DNA of 64,000 nt from Gorsachius magnificus. Lineage: Eukaryota > Chordata > Aves > Pelecaniformes > Ardeidae. Within the stretch, counting starts at the first letter, position 1. Every line of letters begins with the position of its first letter. The notes below the pieces were generated by a model that saw only the letters and a list, made by a program, of their open reading frames with translations, ran no database searches and was not told the origin of the DNA. Positions 1 to 11,760 of the stretch are shown piece by piece. The stretch is from NCBI GenBank assembly GCA_034008185.1, contig CM067081.1:150132258-150196257 (forward strand), written 5' to 3'. The position numbers were made by a program, and so were the translations under genes.

Positions 1-11
1 CAGAAATGGCA

Positions 12-29
12 GGGCTGGGAGAGGGGGGG
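12..29 (+). other. G-quadruplex-type motif
   Basis: Four G-tracts of three or more with short spacers: GGG CT GGG AGA GGG G GGG. It fits the usual G3+N1-7 pattern on the plus strand, which is the template strand for ERC1 transcription, so the RNA itself would be C-rich. Its context is cut by the window edge. Confidence 0.55.
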
Positions 30-1927
30 ATGGCAGGCGGAGTTGGCACGAGGGAAAAAGGAAGGAATTTGGGAGCATACAACAGAGCGAGGCTTCAGCC
101 GTCTTTTGCAATTAAAGAAACTCTTCACAGACCCTTAAAGTGGCAGAAGGCATTAGCCGTGTGTTTAGGCTGTGACTTACAACTTCCTACCTCTAAAGCA
201 TGGTTAAGAAAGGCAACGCAGATGTAAGTCATCGACAACCATAGCAGCCCTTTACAAACCCCTTTAGGAAGGACTTGGTGAAGCAAATTCATAATGGCTC
301 TTCCTGTACATTATCTGCACTTCTGTATTTTCCATCAGTAATCATTGCTCCTGAACATCCACAGTATTAGAGCAACTTCATTTGTACTGCTCAGGTTACA
401 TTGATGTCAACGCTTACTTGAAGTCCCAGGGTTTTAGGGGTTTGGCATTTTGCCATCAAAATTCACTCCCGGCTGAAACGTGGCAAAGCAGGGCTCTGCC
501 CCTCCTCATTTCCCAGGCAGTTTCATATAAGGATTTTTACAAAAAACCCTCTGCAAGCATTTAAGATCTTTCTGTTTTTCTCAAACTAGAAATGTCTTCC
601 ACTATTGCTAATATTATATTTGACAAAGGTTAATTGTGAAGTCTTAAGATGTACTTTGAAAGTTTCAAGTACCTTGTCAAATCCAGCACACCTCCTTATT
701 TTAGCAATAGTTGATACATCTAAAGACTCCAAGGGGCATGACAATGGGTAATTACAAGGGTAGTTCAAATAGTACAGGCAATAAATAACATTTTATGATT
801 ATTTAGAAAAAATACTGAGTAGGTAACAATGTTTAGGCATTGCAGTGATTTTAATAAGAATTATAATAATGCAATGGACTTATTTAACAATTTCTGAGAT
901 TTAATACTGATTAACTAATTTAATGATTTTTAACAACACCCCGAGAAATACTAAGCTAATGTTATTACTAGATTTTTTTTTTCAAGCTGATGGTCATTGT
1001 ACAGCACTTTGGGAATGCACCTGTGAAGCAGACATCATGCCAAAGCCCTTCATCAAACTCTCTGGCCCACTTAAAAAGGCATTTATTTATGTTATCACTC
1101 TCAGCATTGCCTCAAACCAGGCATTTTGCTCCCAAGCAGAATTCACCACCCAGTATGACACGCACAGGTTCCCTTCGCACCTCATGAGGAAAGTCATACA
1201 CCTCACGGTGGAATTAATATTGGGCAACAAAACAGAGGAACACTTCAATCAACAGGAGAGAGAGATAGAACTTGTTTCATTCTTAGCTTTAGGAATTAAA
1301 ACTATTGCCATGGGAGGATCTATCTGTAAAAGTGGGATCCACAGCTCAACAAGTGCTTCTGAGGATACACACCTAAAACAGGCATTTGCACACAACTGAC
1401 TGCATCAACTTCTTTTACAGAATACAAGAACTGGATGATGACAGAGGACGGACACGGTAGTGACCATCTTATCTACAGCAATCTGTTTTTCATACCACTG
1501 CCCAGGAACTGTGAAATTTTCAGTCTCAGAAAGCTCAAACCCACACTGTAAGACAGCTACTGGCGTAACCAGGCTATATAATGTATTTTAGGATGACTTT
1601 TCCTATGCAGAAGGAAATACAGAACTGGGGATCTTTACTGGCAATATTCAACAAGGTTCCTCACGTCATATTAAACTATTATAATTTTTTTTTTTTATTC
1701 TTTTGATGGCACACTTATGACCTTTATATGTTGTTAAACAAGCTCATACTGGTATAGAGGACAGTTTTGCATTTAAGAATGGTAAAAGCACAGGTGGACT
1801 CTGCAAAGTCTCCTTTGCGCATCCAACCAAAGGTAAAGTTTGAAAGTTAGTCCTCTGCACTCTGAAAACAAATGCATCAGATGTAAGGAATTGCAGTAGA
1901 AATATTCTACTCCTCAGGGTTATTTTC

Positions 1928-1950
1928 TAGATTAAACGATGTTTAATCTA
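1928..1950. repeat. Perfect 10 bp inverted repeat with 3-base loop
   Basis: TAGATTAAAC, loop GAT, GTTTAATCTA. The stem is AT-rich with no following T-run in either direction, so it does not look like a terminator and none is expected in a vertebrate intron. Confidence 0.85.
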
Positions 1951-4900
1951 ATCGACATCAACTATTTCTTAAGGATTAAGCTTTCAACTTACTTCCCCAC
2001 TTTGCTTCAAGCCATAGTGACCGCAATTGCATCACAAAAACTGTTCCACCCAGCTCCCTAAGGATCATGAATGGCTTCCGAAATACCACACAGGTGAGCC
2101 TGGACTGCTGTGATGCAGCAAACTGAGCACTAAGAAAAGTTGGAGCCAATGCCACTAAAAAGATGGAAGACCTGAAGAGTAGTCAAGTTGTCAGCCAGTG
2201 TAGTGGACTTTATAAATGCCAAAGAACATTCTTGTAACAGGACAGGAGATTCTGTACTGCAAATGCAACTCAACAGAAAAAATGGATCCAGTTATAAATA
2301 AATAATTGTATTCGATAGATTCTAGCAAATTTTGAAGAGCTATAGTCTAACATGCTGATTTCCATTCTAGAATTTGTTTTTCTTCCAGCTAACTTGCATG
2401 CAAACATTTCTCTTTTTGAATCAAGGGGCAACCACACTGGTGAAAATTTATCATTCTGTCTCTTTTTATATGAAGTTCCAAAATCAACCAAAGTTACCAG
2501 GGCAGCATCATCTACAGTTGCATAATCGATGGTAATACCAACATGTCTGAAATTGAAATTCTACAACCGATTCTTGAACTGGCACAGGACCTGAGGACTA
2601 CAGCTTTAACATAGCAACATTCCAGCATCAAATACTTTTATATAATGCAGGCAAAACGTGAATCAGATCAAGACCTTATATTACATGCTAAAAAGCTACA
2701 GAATTAATGATTTTTGTGTGTCTCAAAAGAAACAAGTAGCAGACTCTTCATGTGGCTCTCTATGGATATCCTCTATCTAAATCACAGGTTAGGGCATAAA
2801 AAGGAGGACCACATGAATGACTGAATTAATGTCTTATCATCTAAATGGCTGCCACCCACATTGATCTTTCTGTCTATTCCTATTTTAGTAAGTTCACCAA
2901 GTTCAACCCCTTGCCATCGCAGACAACCATACCATATAATCACTTTTAAGTGCAGTACAATTTCCTCTTCAACCCACTATGGCTATCAGAAGACTTCCAG
3001 AAATGACACTGGTCTGCTGTCTAAGACAACAGAATTCTAACTAGAACCAGACTGGGGCCCATAGCTTGAACGGGAAAAGATTTTCTGAGGCTTGATGCAC
3101 AAGATGGAGAGGTTTACCATTCAGAACTACTCTCTCCAAGTGTCAGTTTGTGATTAGGAGGGATGTTTCTAGTTAGAGTCACATTATACTGCAAGTTGTG
3201 GTAGCATCATATACAACAAGGGGAACAGCAGGTAGGAGAATTTTTCTTAAGAAGTTCCCTGAATAATCTAGATTCATATGCCAGGAGACGGGTAATACTT
3301 CCCAAACACTCCAGAACTCTTAACTGGCGTGCAAATGGCAATTCCTCCAAATGTTCAACAACTTCCAGTGAAAATTACATACCTCAAAATATTGTAGACA
3401 AGAATCTGAAATACTGCCTGCAGCAATACTAACTTTAAGTTTACTAAAATAGAAAAAATCCAGGATTGGGCTCCGGTCAATTCTGTATCTCCTCTAGTAT
3501 CACGGATATAAAATCTCATGTTCTTACACTTCAGCAGATGAAAGGACCACTGCGATAACCTTTCCCACCCTAAATATTTTGATACGACTTGCATCACTTT
3601 TTATATACACATAAACAGTAGCAAATGGGATATGGTGAGGAAAGTTCACCCTGCAAAAGCTGGGATCCCTCACTGCTGCAGCCACACAACTATAAAAGAG
3701 ATTGGTTGAGATTCTTACAAGTTCTGACGGCCAATTCCACTACTGCTGGCTGGCTCATAGGATTTAAATATCTGCATCTCAAGTTTTATAACTTGCCTCC
3801 CTAAGGAATTACTAAGCTTCTTTCCAGAGTCTGTTTAGAAGGGAAACCATTCACTTTGGAAAAGACGGGACTAATGCTGTTACTCTGGGGGCTCTGGTTT
3901 TGGCTTAGTCCCCTCTGTTCCCTGTCAGACACAACAAGAGTGAACCTGATTGCTGCGAGTCAACAATTCTAATCCATAAAGTTCAAACATCAGGATGGCA
4001 AGGACCAGGCTTCACTCACAAGCATTACCATGTCAGGCTCTTATTTCCTGAAATTAATGGAAAAATCTGAGGTAAAGCAAGATAAAGTTACAATAAAGAG
4101 GAATGAAAACAGCGATTGCAATTGTAGCAAAAGGGAATCAGATAGATATTTCCATTATGGGGAAATCTAAAGCAAACATCATTTTTAGGTTAAAAAGAAT
4201 CATTGTGTGATTAAAATGCTTAAAAACTATTTGTAGGCACTTCTGAAGAAACTACAAATCTGCTTCCTCCAATCTAGTCTTGCTGTTTTTACTAACGATC
4301 AGGGTAATTGAAGCGATCTCAACTCCAACTACCCACTTAGATCTGATCCACTTTGACACTTGAGAATATACAGAAGCACTGCAGAAAGAGGCATTCTTAA
4401 GAGAAACAGGATTAAAGCCATGTGAGAAAAAATCTGCAGATTTTTAGTGTTATACCACACCTACCAGAGAAACTCAATTCTGCTGCTTGTCTTTTCAGGC
4501 AAAAAAAATAATTATTTCCTCAGCATCTTCCTTGAACCGTGCCACTGATTCCAAATACCTTTGGGCTCAGCGTTGTCTCCTTAATTTCAGTACCTACAGG
4601 GATCTACTCCAGCTTTCCCATTAATTTGGTCTCTTTCTATTTATTAATTTCACATTATGTAACGTTAACTTTTCTTTCACAGTCTAAAGCTATTGTTCTG
4701 ACTAATATTCAGTTCCTGCTCCTTAAACAGACTAATCTTCCCTCATTGCCTGTATCTCTGGTTCTCTTCCCATTTGCTATGTTCCTCCTTAGATCTTTTT
4801 CACATTCTTTATATTGGCATTAGTTAATCTAGGTACCAAAAGGAGGAACACATACAATGATTCTTTTTTTTTTGTTTTGTTTACACAGTCTTTTAAAATC

Positions 4901-5094
4901 CCTTGGGGTTCTCCAGAATACTTTTTGTAATTGCAGCCTTTCAGACCTCACTGCCGTGCTTTTCACTTGGTTGCACTTTTTCAGTTCTAATCTAACCTAT
5001 AACGCAGCCTTTGGTTTATTCATATTCTGCCAATATTGAGAATTATAGCATTAAGGGTATTACAGAGCACATCCCTGTCTGATCTCATTCTAAT

Positions 5095-5350
5095 ATCCAC
5101 TTATGGACCTATTGTCCATGAATCTGTCTAAGCCACATTTGATCCTGCTGAGACTGTCTCCACAGCATTCTGCGGCCACAGAGCCTCACTACCCGCTGCA
5201 TAAAAAGTGCTCTTACATGTTTTAAACCGATCTCTAGCTTCACTGAGTAAAGCCCAATTCTATTGCAATGAAATGCAGCATCAGCCCACGAGAAAGATCA
5301 TCTGAGCTGAAAACAGACGATGCTCACCTTCACTTCAGTCCTCCACTTAG
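5095..5350 (-). mobile_element. Degraded CR1-family relic
   Basis: The plus strand has ordered pieces resembling the antisense of an old CR1: TCCATGAATCTGTCTAAGCC, CCACAGCATTCTGCGGCCAC, GCATAAAAAGTGCTCTTACA, TGTTTTAAACCGATCTCTAG and CACTGAGTAAAGCCCAATTC. Spacing and order agree with the family, but identity is low and the ends cannot be fixed. It lies just left of the LTR-type repeat at 5.56 kb. Confidence 0.55.
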
Positions 5351-5559
5351 CTGAGGAGTACAGCCTCCCCACAGTAGCCCCATCCTCTTGTACCAAGCAG
5401 CCTTGTCTACATCTGTGCAGGAGTTAAAGCCCAACGTGATAAATACATTCCTTCTTCCCATGAAGGAATGCTTTTCACTTGCTTTTCACTCAGCAAGTGG
5501 CACAGTACTACATTAGTAAGCATTGTTATACTGTCATAACTTCCCTGTAACTAAAATTT

Positions 5560-6365
5560 TAAAAATCATTTGACACTCTGTCGGGTGTCCATGGCGAGGT
5601 GTTGGCAGAAGGGGGATTGCAGGAGCCTCTGTGAGAAGAAACCGGGGCTGCCCTGTGCTGGACACAGCCAGTTCCTGATCGCTCCAGTGGACCCACTGCA
5701 GGGCACAGCCGAGCCCATCAGCCAAGCTGGTGGCACCTCTGGGAAAACATATTTTAGAAAGGGTAAAACCTGCCACACAGGCAGAGGAAGGAGGTGGGGG
5801 AGAGAGTGAGAAGCAGCAGTGGGAACATGAAGGCTGGAGAAGGAGGAGGGACAAGAGGTGCTCCAGCTGCCGAAGCACAGATCTGCTGCAGCCTGTGGAA
5901 AGCCCACGCTGGAGCAGATTTTATCCTGAAAGACTGCAGCCCCATGATGAGAGCCCACGCTGGAAGAGGGGAAAACCGTGAGAGGGAAGGAGAAGCAGAG
6001 AGAAACTATGTACTGACCATACCCATCCTGTCCCATCCCATCCCTCCCTGCACCACTCAGAGAGGTGGGTAGAGGAACCTGGAGCGATGAAGTGAAGTTG
6101 AGCATGGGAAATGGGGGAGAAAAGGTGTTGATTTATAGTTTGTCTTTGTTTCTCACTACCCAAATCTATTTTAATTGGCAGTAAATTAATTTTCCCTACG
6201 CCGAGTTTGTTTTGCCCATGACAGAAGCCAGTAAGCAATCTCCCCGTCTTTATCATGACACAGGAGCCTTCTCATCCTATTTTCTCCCCCTGTTGTCTTG
6301 AGGAGGGGGAGTGAGCGAGCGGCTGGGTGGGAGTTTGGCCCTTAGCCAAAGTTAACCCACCATAG
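5560..6365 (+). mobile_element. Avian LTR-type (endogenous-retrovirus-like) repeat, probably a solo or partial element
   Basis: About 800 bp, much richer in G+C and purines than its surroundings. The right half has the phrases I associate with a common avian LTR-type repeat: TTTGTTTCTCACTACCC, a GGCAGTAAATTAATTTTCCC block, GTTTGTTTTGCCCATGACAG, TGAGGAGGGGGAGTGAGCGA and an end resembling AACCCACCATA. The left half carries the purine-rich segment with repeated CAGCC-type and CCCACGCTGGA phrases that precedes it in other copies. The second CCCACGCTGGA motif lies about 45 bp after the first. I found no target-site duplication and no gag, pol or env coding. The 179-codon minus-strand frame inside it is a composition artefact. 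The exact family and whether it is one LTR or LTR plus 3' internal sequence are uncertain. Confidence 0.6.
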
Positions 6366-6927
6366 ACATACTTCTAAGTTCAAACACTAGCTTAGAAACA
6401 TACTTTTAACATGAGAAGGTAAGTTTTATTGGAAGTAAGCCTGCACATTCACATTCCAGAGGTGGCTTTTAAAACTGTAGCTAAAGTTCTAGCTATGAAT
6501 CGGGCTCAGAGGTGGCCTTGCTTAACTTTTCAGGTTGGAGGAGGAAAAGATCAGCTTTTTATAAAAAGAGGATGACTGCAGTCATGGGTATCATGGAATG
6601 TGAAGAAATGAAAGAACTGTCACCATGCACCCTGGCACAGAAAGGAAACTGCCATGGATCAAGAAAGATGCAGCTGAGCCAGTAGGATAGAACCAGGGCA
6701 CCTGCTCTCCAGAATGAAACTCCCAAGAAGCAATGAACCACAGCAGGGAAGTGCTCTCAGTTTATTTTTTATCTACGCTATGTATTCAGCAAGGAAATAT
6801 TCTTAAATGCTGCCCCACCCAGCACTTCCGCCATGAATATACTAAAAATTATGGTGTTAAAAAATTAGCTTCATTTCTAATACGATACAAAAGACACAAC
6901 AATCAACTTCTCAGTCTTAACAACTAC

Positions 6928-6930
<3 letters not shown>

Positions 6931-6958
<28 letters not shown>
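6931..6958. repeat. Poly(T) tract, 28 bases
   Basis: An uninterrupted run of 28 T, the longest homopolymer in the window. It could be the poly(A) tail of an old minus-strand retrocopy, but there is no AATAAA or recognisable body next to it. In the ERC1 transcript sense this is poly(A). Confidence 0.95.
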
Positions 6959-9900
6959 GCCAAAAACATTTTCATGTTGTCTTTTTTTCTACTCAGCCAA
7001 AAGCAACAGTGATTTTGGCTCTACGCCATCACTATAATCAGCAATACCAAGAAACTTAATCACAATGGCAGCAATGTCAATAAAGCCCTGCAAGAAGCCA
7101 GAGAAGTTTCTACACAGCCTTATTCAAAAGGAAATGTTTCCTAGGCTAAAGTGCTTCTCTCTAGCTCTACCCAATGCCATGAAACATGCCCTCATGCTAT
7201 TCACATACTTCGTGTGGAAAAGCAGCCACCTTGGTTTCTGTGGATGACCTTCCAGAAGGAGAGAAACTTTCATTAACCAGTAGTAACAAACTAGAGCAGA
7301 TTAGAACGGTTACTGGGCAGGATCGGCAACTCTGACACACACCCTGACTTGTGAGTACAGTATATCTGGGCAGATAATGACTTGGTATTTTCTAACCCAT
7401 AATCAAGTTTAAAAACAGTGCACTCTGGTTTCCTTGAGAGAAAAAAATATGGGAGGCGAAATATGAATGGGCTGTGAAAGTTCGGCAACATTAATCAATA
7501 TAAGTTGCTACCTAGAGCACTAAGAAATATTTTTAATCAAGATACATCTGGTTTTCTACTTAATTTTTTCTTATAATATATAGCTCTCTTAATTCTCCCA
7601 AAAGTTAGAAGACCTTACCTGGATGCTATAAACCCACAAAATATTGAGAAGAGACATTAGCTAGAAGACAAAGCTGATTGCCTTCATGCCCAAGTCCTGC
7701 ATAGAAGAAATCTGGAGATGAAATTTGACTTTCTATGCAGTGGCTCCAGTTTCCAGAGTCTGCTTCCCCACAGACCTTGTACAAAGAGAGGGGAAGGAGA
7801 AACAAGACTCATAAAGATAATGTGATCAAGAGGACATCAGTGTTATTCTAAAGTGTACATGAATAGCTCTTTTTCTATGGTAAAAATGTCTTTTGTGTTC
7901 TCCGTATCAAAATGGTTTATATTTTAGACATGAATAATAGGCACATATCACAAATGAGTGAATGGTCATAATACAAAATAAGACAGCAGTAATCTGTCCT
8001 TACTATCTAATTACAGAACAGATAAGAAAATTTTAATTCTATTCAGACAAGAACGTTTGAACCTGTTGCTCTAAATTATTTTGGACAAAATTTGGACAAA
8101 ACTGATCTGATAAAGCCCTTTCCTGTGACAGATTCAAGAATCCCATTTGTTAACCTTACATCAATTCTATTAGAAGAAAAGGAACATTTAAAGATAGCAT
8201 GGCTAAAAGATTATTAACAACTCTACTCAACACCACTGCTGGCTTTATTTGAGGGAGACTCTTGAGAAAGCATTGCAAATGGACAGACTACTTTTTGAGA
8301 TTCATTAGTGGCAGTTATCAACCACATCTCATTTTATCCTAAATGGCATAGTTTTTGAACAAATACCCTGCCCCTCCAAAATAAAAGAATGAGAAAACAG
8401 ATTAATTAATTTAAATTAATTTGAAAACTATGAACCTCAACCATAAAGTGCATAAAAGGGACCGGGTTTTGCTAGTCATAAGTAACAGTCCGTGATGGTT
8501 TGCTACCTCTTCCAAATTTATCAGGTTAAAAAGAATTCCTTCCTCTTCTGAATCACAACATTCATGTTACAAAGGAGGCACCGTGAAAAGAGGCATTCCT
8601 TCAGTAACGATAAAAGTTGTTAGAGCCCTGACTGTATAACACATGATGTGCACTGGTACAGCTAACACAGAAGAACAGTTCACCAGTTAAGAAAGGGCAG
8701 ATCTAATCTGAAAGTGGTTAGTTGCTTTGACTGTATAAGCTGGACTATTTGCATCCCCGTGTTTTCCTAACATTGCTAAAGGTCTATGTGAACAAGGCTG
8801 ATGAAGTAAGAATTTCTGAAATTCCTGAATTTCTTCCTGTGAATGGAAGGGCATATAGAGACATCAAATAAATAGTATGAAAATATTTGCTTCAATCTGT
8901 CTGACTGCTAACAATTAAACAAGCAAATGAAGTTTTTATAAGGTCTTTACATGTTTCCCAACATCCCTAACATCCAATCCCACCCATTAGAGTTGTTGTC
9001 TTTTCTCAAGGTTGAAGTTACTAATTTTTCCTTTTTGGACTGGTTTGCACCTACAAAACATATCACTGCAATTGACATATGCAACCCCATGAATACTGAC
9101 ATTGTTATAGTCATATACATACTTATGCAGAGACAGTTTGGCCTATGTGCTTAGGAAGAGAAGCTATATCAATTTAAGTCATATATATAATGAAAAAATT
9201 GCATTCAGTCTAAGGGTCGTATTAACGATTTTGCTGAGTTAGCCCTTTCTGTTAGGACCAGAAGGGGGGTAGGGAAGGAAACACCTTTTACCAAAATAGT
9301 TAAAATGCTATAAAAAAAGTCTGTGCATGCAGCCCAGGTCTTATAAGGAAGTGTTCTTAAACATTTATTTCTTGAAACACAAGGTTTCAATCAACAGCCA
9401 CCGGAGACTCTAGGGTCATGATCTTCCCCGTGCACAACCCCCTCAATGTTCTGCATAAAGGTCAGGGAGGTTTCCCCTCTATGACTGAAGTTGCCTTCCA
9501 AACACTTTGATTACAGAATAAACAGTTTCTAACTCAGCTTGCAAAACTCTTAGTGTTGTTTTCTAAGAAAAAGATGAACTCTTACTAAGAGATTTCTTAT
9601 TCATGCTCTCTGTAGACTCTTTACAAATTAAAGGCCTGTAAAATCTTGAACCTTTATTAAGTCTGTCAGCAGCAAGTAAGTTGAGAAGAACACCATACGT
9701 TAATTTAAGAAGCCCACTGAGTGCCTACATTGTATTCCTCAGCTATACTGGCTTAAAGTGCTTCTTACACCTTGATACGCTAGTACGTTCATACTGTGTT
9801 AGCGTATACACATAATGAACACTCATGCTTGGCATCAGCTGGAGTTGTGTCAAAAGTAAAATATTGTGAGGTTACAGGGAATCTGGAATACGTTCTGATG

Positions 9901-10821
9901 AAAGAGGTTTAAAGAAGCAGTAAGAAAAATAATGCTTTGTAGCACCTAAAGCAATGAGGGAAAACACAAAACAATGTCTTTACGATGTATCTGCAAATCC
10001 CAATTTGAATACTTTAAGGATTAATTATTAAGGTCAAGAAATGTTAATAAATGCCACCAAAAGTCAGAACTCAAATAGAAGAGTGATATATCTTCTGCAG
10101 AACTTCAGACAGTGTTTTAAAAGAAGTTACATTTTATTTTGCATTTGATAAACATTCCTGTTTCTGCCATTGCTCCTATTTGATTGGGTTGATTGAACCC
10201 TACAGAGCTGCCATGCTGCAAGTAACGTGATACGTATTTCTTTCGTATCCGCCGGCGATAAGTTCCATTACTGAAATTCATCCAGGAATATACCTGTTAA
10301 TTTTACTTTAGATGGATTCTTATTAAAACATGAAAATCTTGGCAGGAACGGGGGCAAGACTTGCCCACTGTCTGGGTCCCTTTCCCACCCAGCCAACAGG
10401 GCAGACTTTTTAGTTCATTATCACCTCATCAGTGCTCCTGTCAGCTGCCAGCAGCGAGAAGGGACTAAGCCACTCACTAATTCCTGGCCTTCCTGCCTCC
10501 TCCACTGAAGCAGCAGTAAATCCAGAACAGATGGATGCTCTTTAACCCTCTCAATCCAGACACCTACTTTAATGAGTCTAATCAACCCACTCAACTCAGA
10601 ACAAGGAATGACTGACAGATGTAGAATGACGGAGGGACCAAACTGTTGCAGCTCAGATCCTTAACAGAAAACACGACGCCATCTCCAATGCTGTGCTGAT
10701 AAGGGAGGCAGCTGGCCGAAGGCGGCAGCCCTACTGGGTCAAGAGTAGGACAGACCTTTTGGTGAAGAGTAGAAAGCAGTAGAGGAAGGGATTATGAAGC
10801 AGGAGATTATCAAAACATTAA

Positions 10822-10847
10822 GATCTCATCACAAGGATCTCATCACA
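10822..10847. repeat. 14 bp period direct repeat, two copies
   Basis: GATCTCATCACA occurs at 10822-10833 and 10836-10847 with AG between the copies. Confidence 0.85.
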
Positions 10848-11640
10848 TTACACAAGCTATGAATGAAGACCAGAAGGCATCTACTCCATGCAAAGGTGGC
10901 TTTTGATTTTGAACCTGAAGTTGTGGTTCAAGCCAATCTACCAGCTTGCTACCACAGGTCTTTTCTTTTCCAGGACACAAGACACATACATTTCAAACCT
11001 TGCCGTGGGTTGTCTGAGACTTATCTAACCATGGATTGCCATTTCAGTGCACTAAGCCAGCAGAAAATGAACTTCAGAATAATGTGAAAAAATTTTTGCT
11101 ATGTTAGTGTCCTGAATTAGTCCAGTGGAGTTTTGTGAGTGCCAGGAACAGTGTAAAGGAGGAATCGGGAGGGGGGAACAGGACCAGATGGGTGAGTAAC
11201 ACAGGCTGCTGTGCAGTCGGAACGCAATGCCTTGTTCCCAAGAACATATTTTCAGTCTTTGCCTGTACAGAGCAGAGCACAGCTTCATTTATCAGAAATT
11301 GCATGTGAAGTTTAAAATGCTTCTTAAAGGGGATTTTACTGAATCATAACATCAGGAGGAACTCTTCTGTTTATTTTCATATTCATCTATTTCAACAAGG
11401 CCTAAACAACTGTGTGAAGAACATGACTAATTATAATATTCAGAGAGAAAGAATTTTTTGGTTTTTTAAGATTCTCTGTATGATTTTGCTTTCCTTGACC
11501 TGCTGCATAAGAAACGAATAAAGAAACAGTTATAGTGCTCTGGCGTCTCAAATAGTTTTACATACTTAAAGGCTTAAAGAAAACCTTCACTGAGTTATGA
11601 GAAAAATACATGAGAAAAAGTAGTTGGACATTCATTTTAG

Positions 11641-11760
11641 AGCTCAGAAACTTTATAAAATGACTTGGCTAAGGTCAAATCACACACCTAGAAAAATTTA
11701 TGAATGCCATTTAGAATGACTACATTTCAGTCTTGCCTTTCTGCAGCATCTTATTTTTAA
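11641..11760 (-). mobile_element. MIR/CORE-SINE-like relic
   Basis: The plus strand AGCTCAGAAACTTTATAAAA followed by TGACTTGGCTAAGGTCAAAT and CACACACCTAG closely follows the antisense of the MIR core (the usual phrase is about TGACTTGCCCAAGGTCACAC then AGCTAG). The element is therefore on the minus strand. The ends are indefinite. Confidence 0.5.

Noticed and set aside
923..1399. 158-codon plus-strand open frame
   Set aside because: It lies in ERC1 intron with no recognisable domain, no biased codon pattern and no splice or promoter context. Frames of this length arise by chance in 64 kb.
5566..6105. 179-codon minus-strand open frame, the longest in the window
   Set aside because: It lies wholly inside the GC- and purine-rich LTR-type repeat. 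Its Ser/Leu/Pro-rich translation is the antisense of a purine-rich strand, and the overlapping frames in other phases are equally open.
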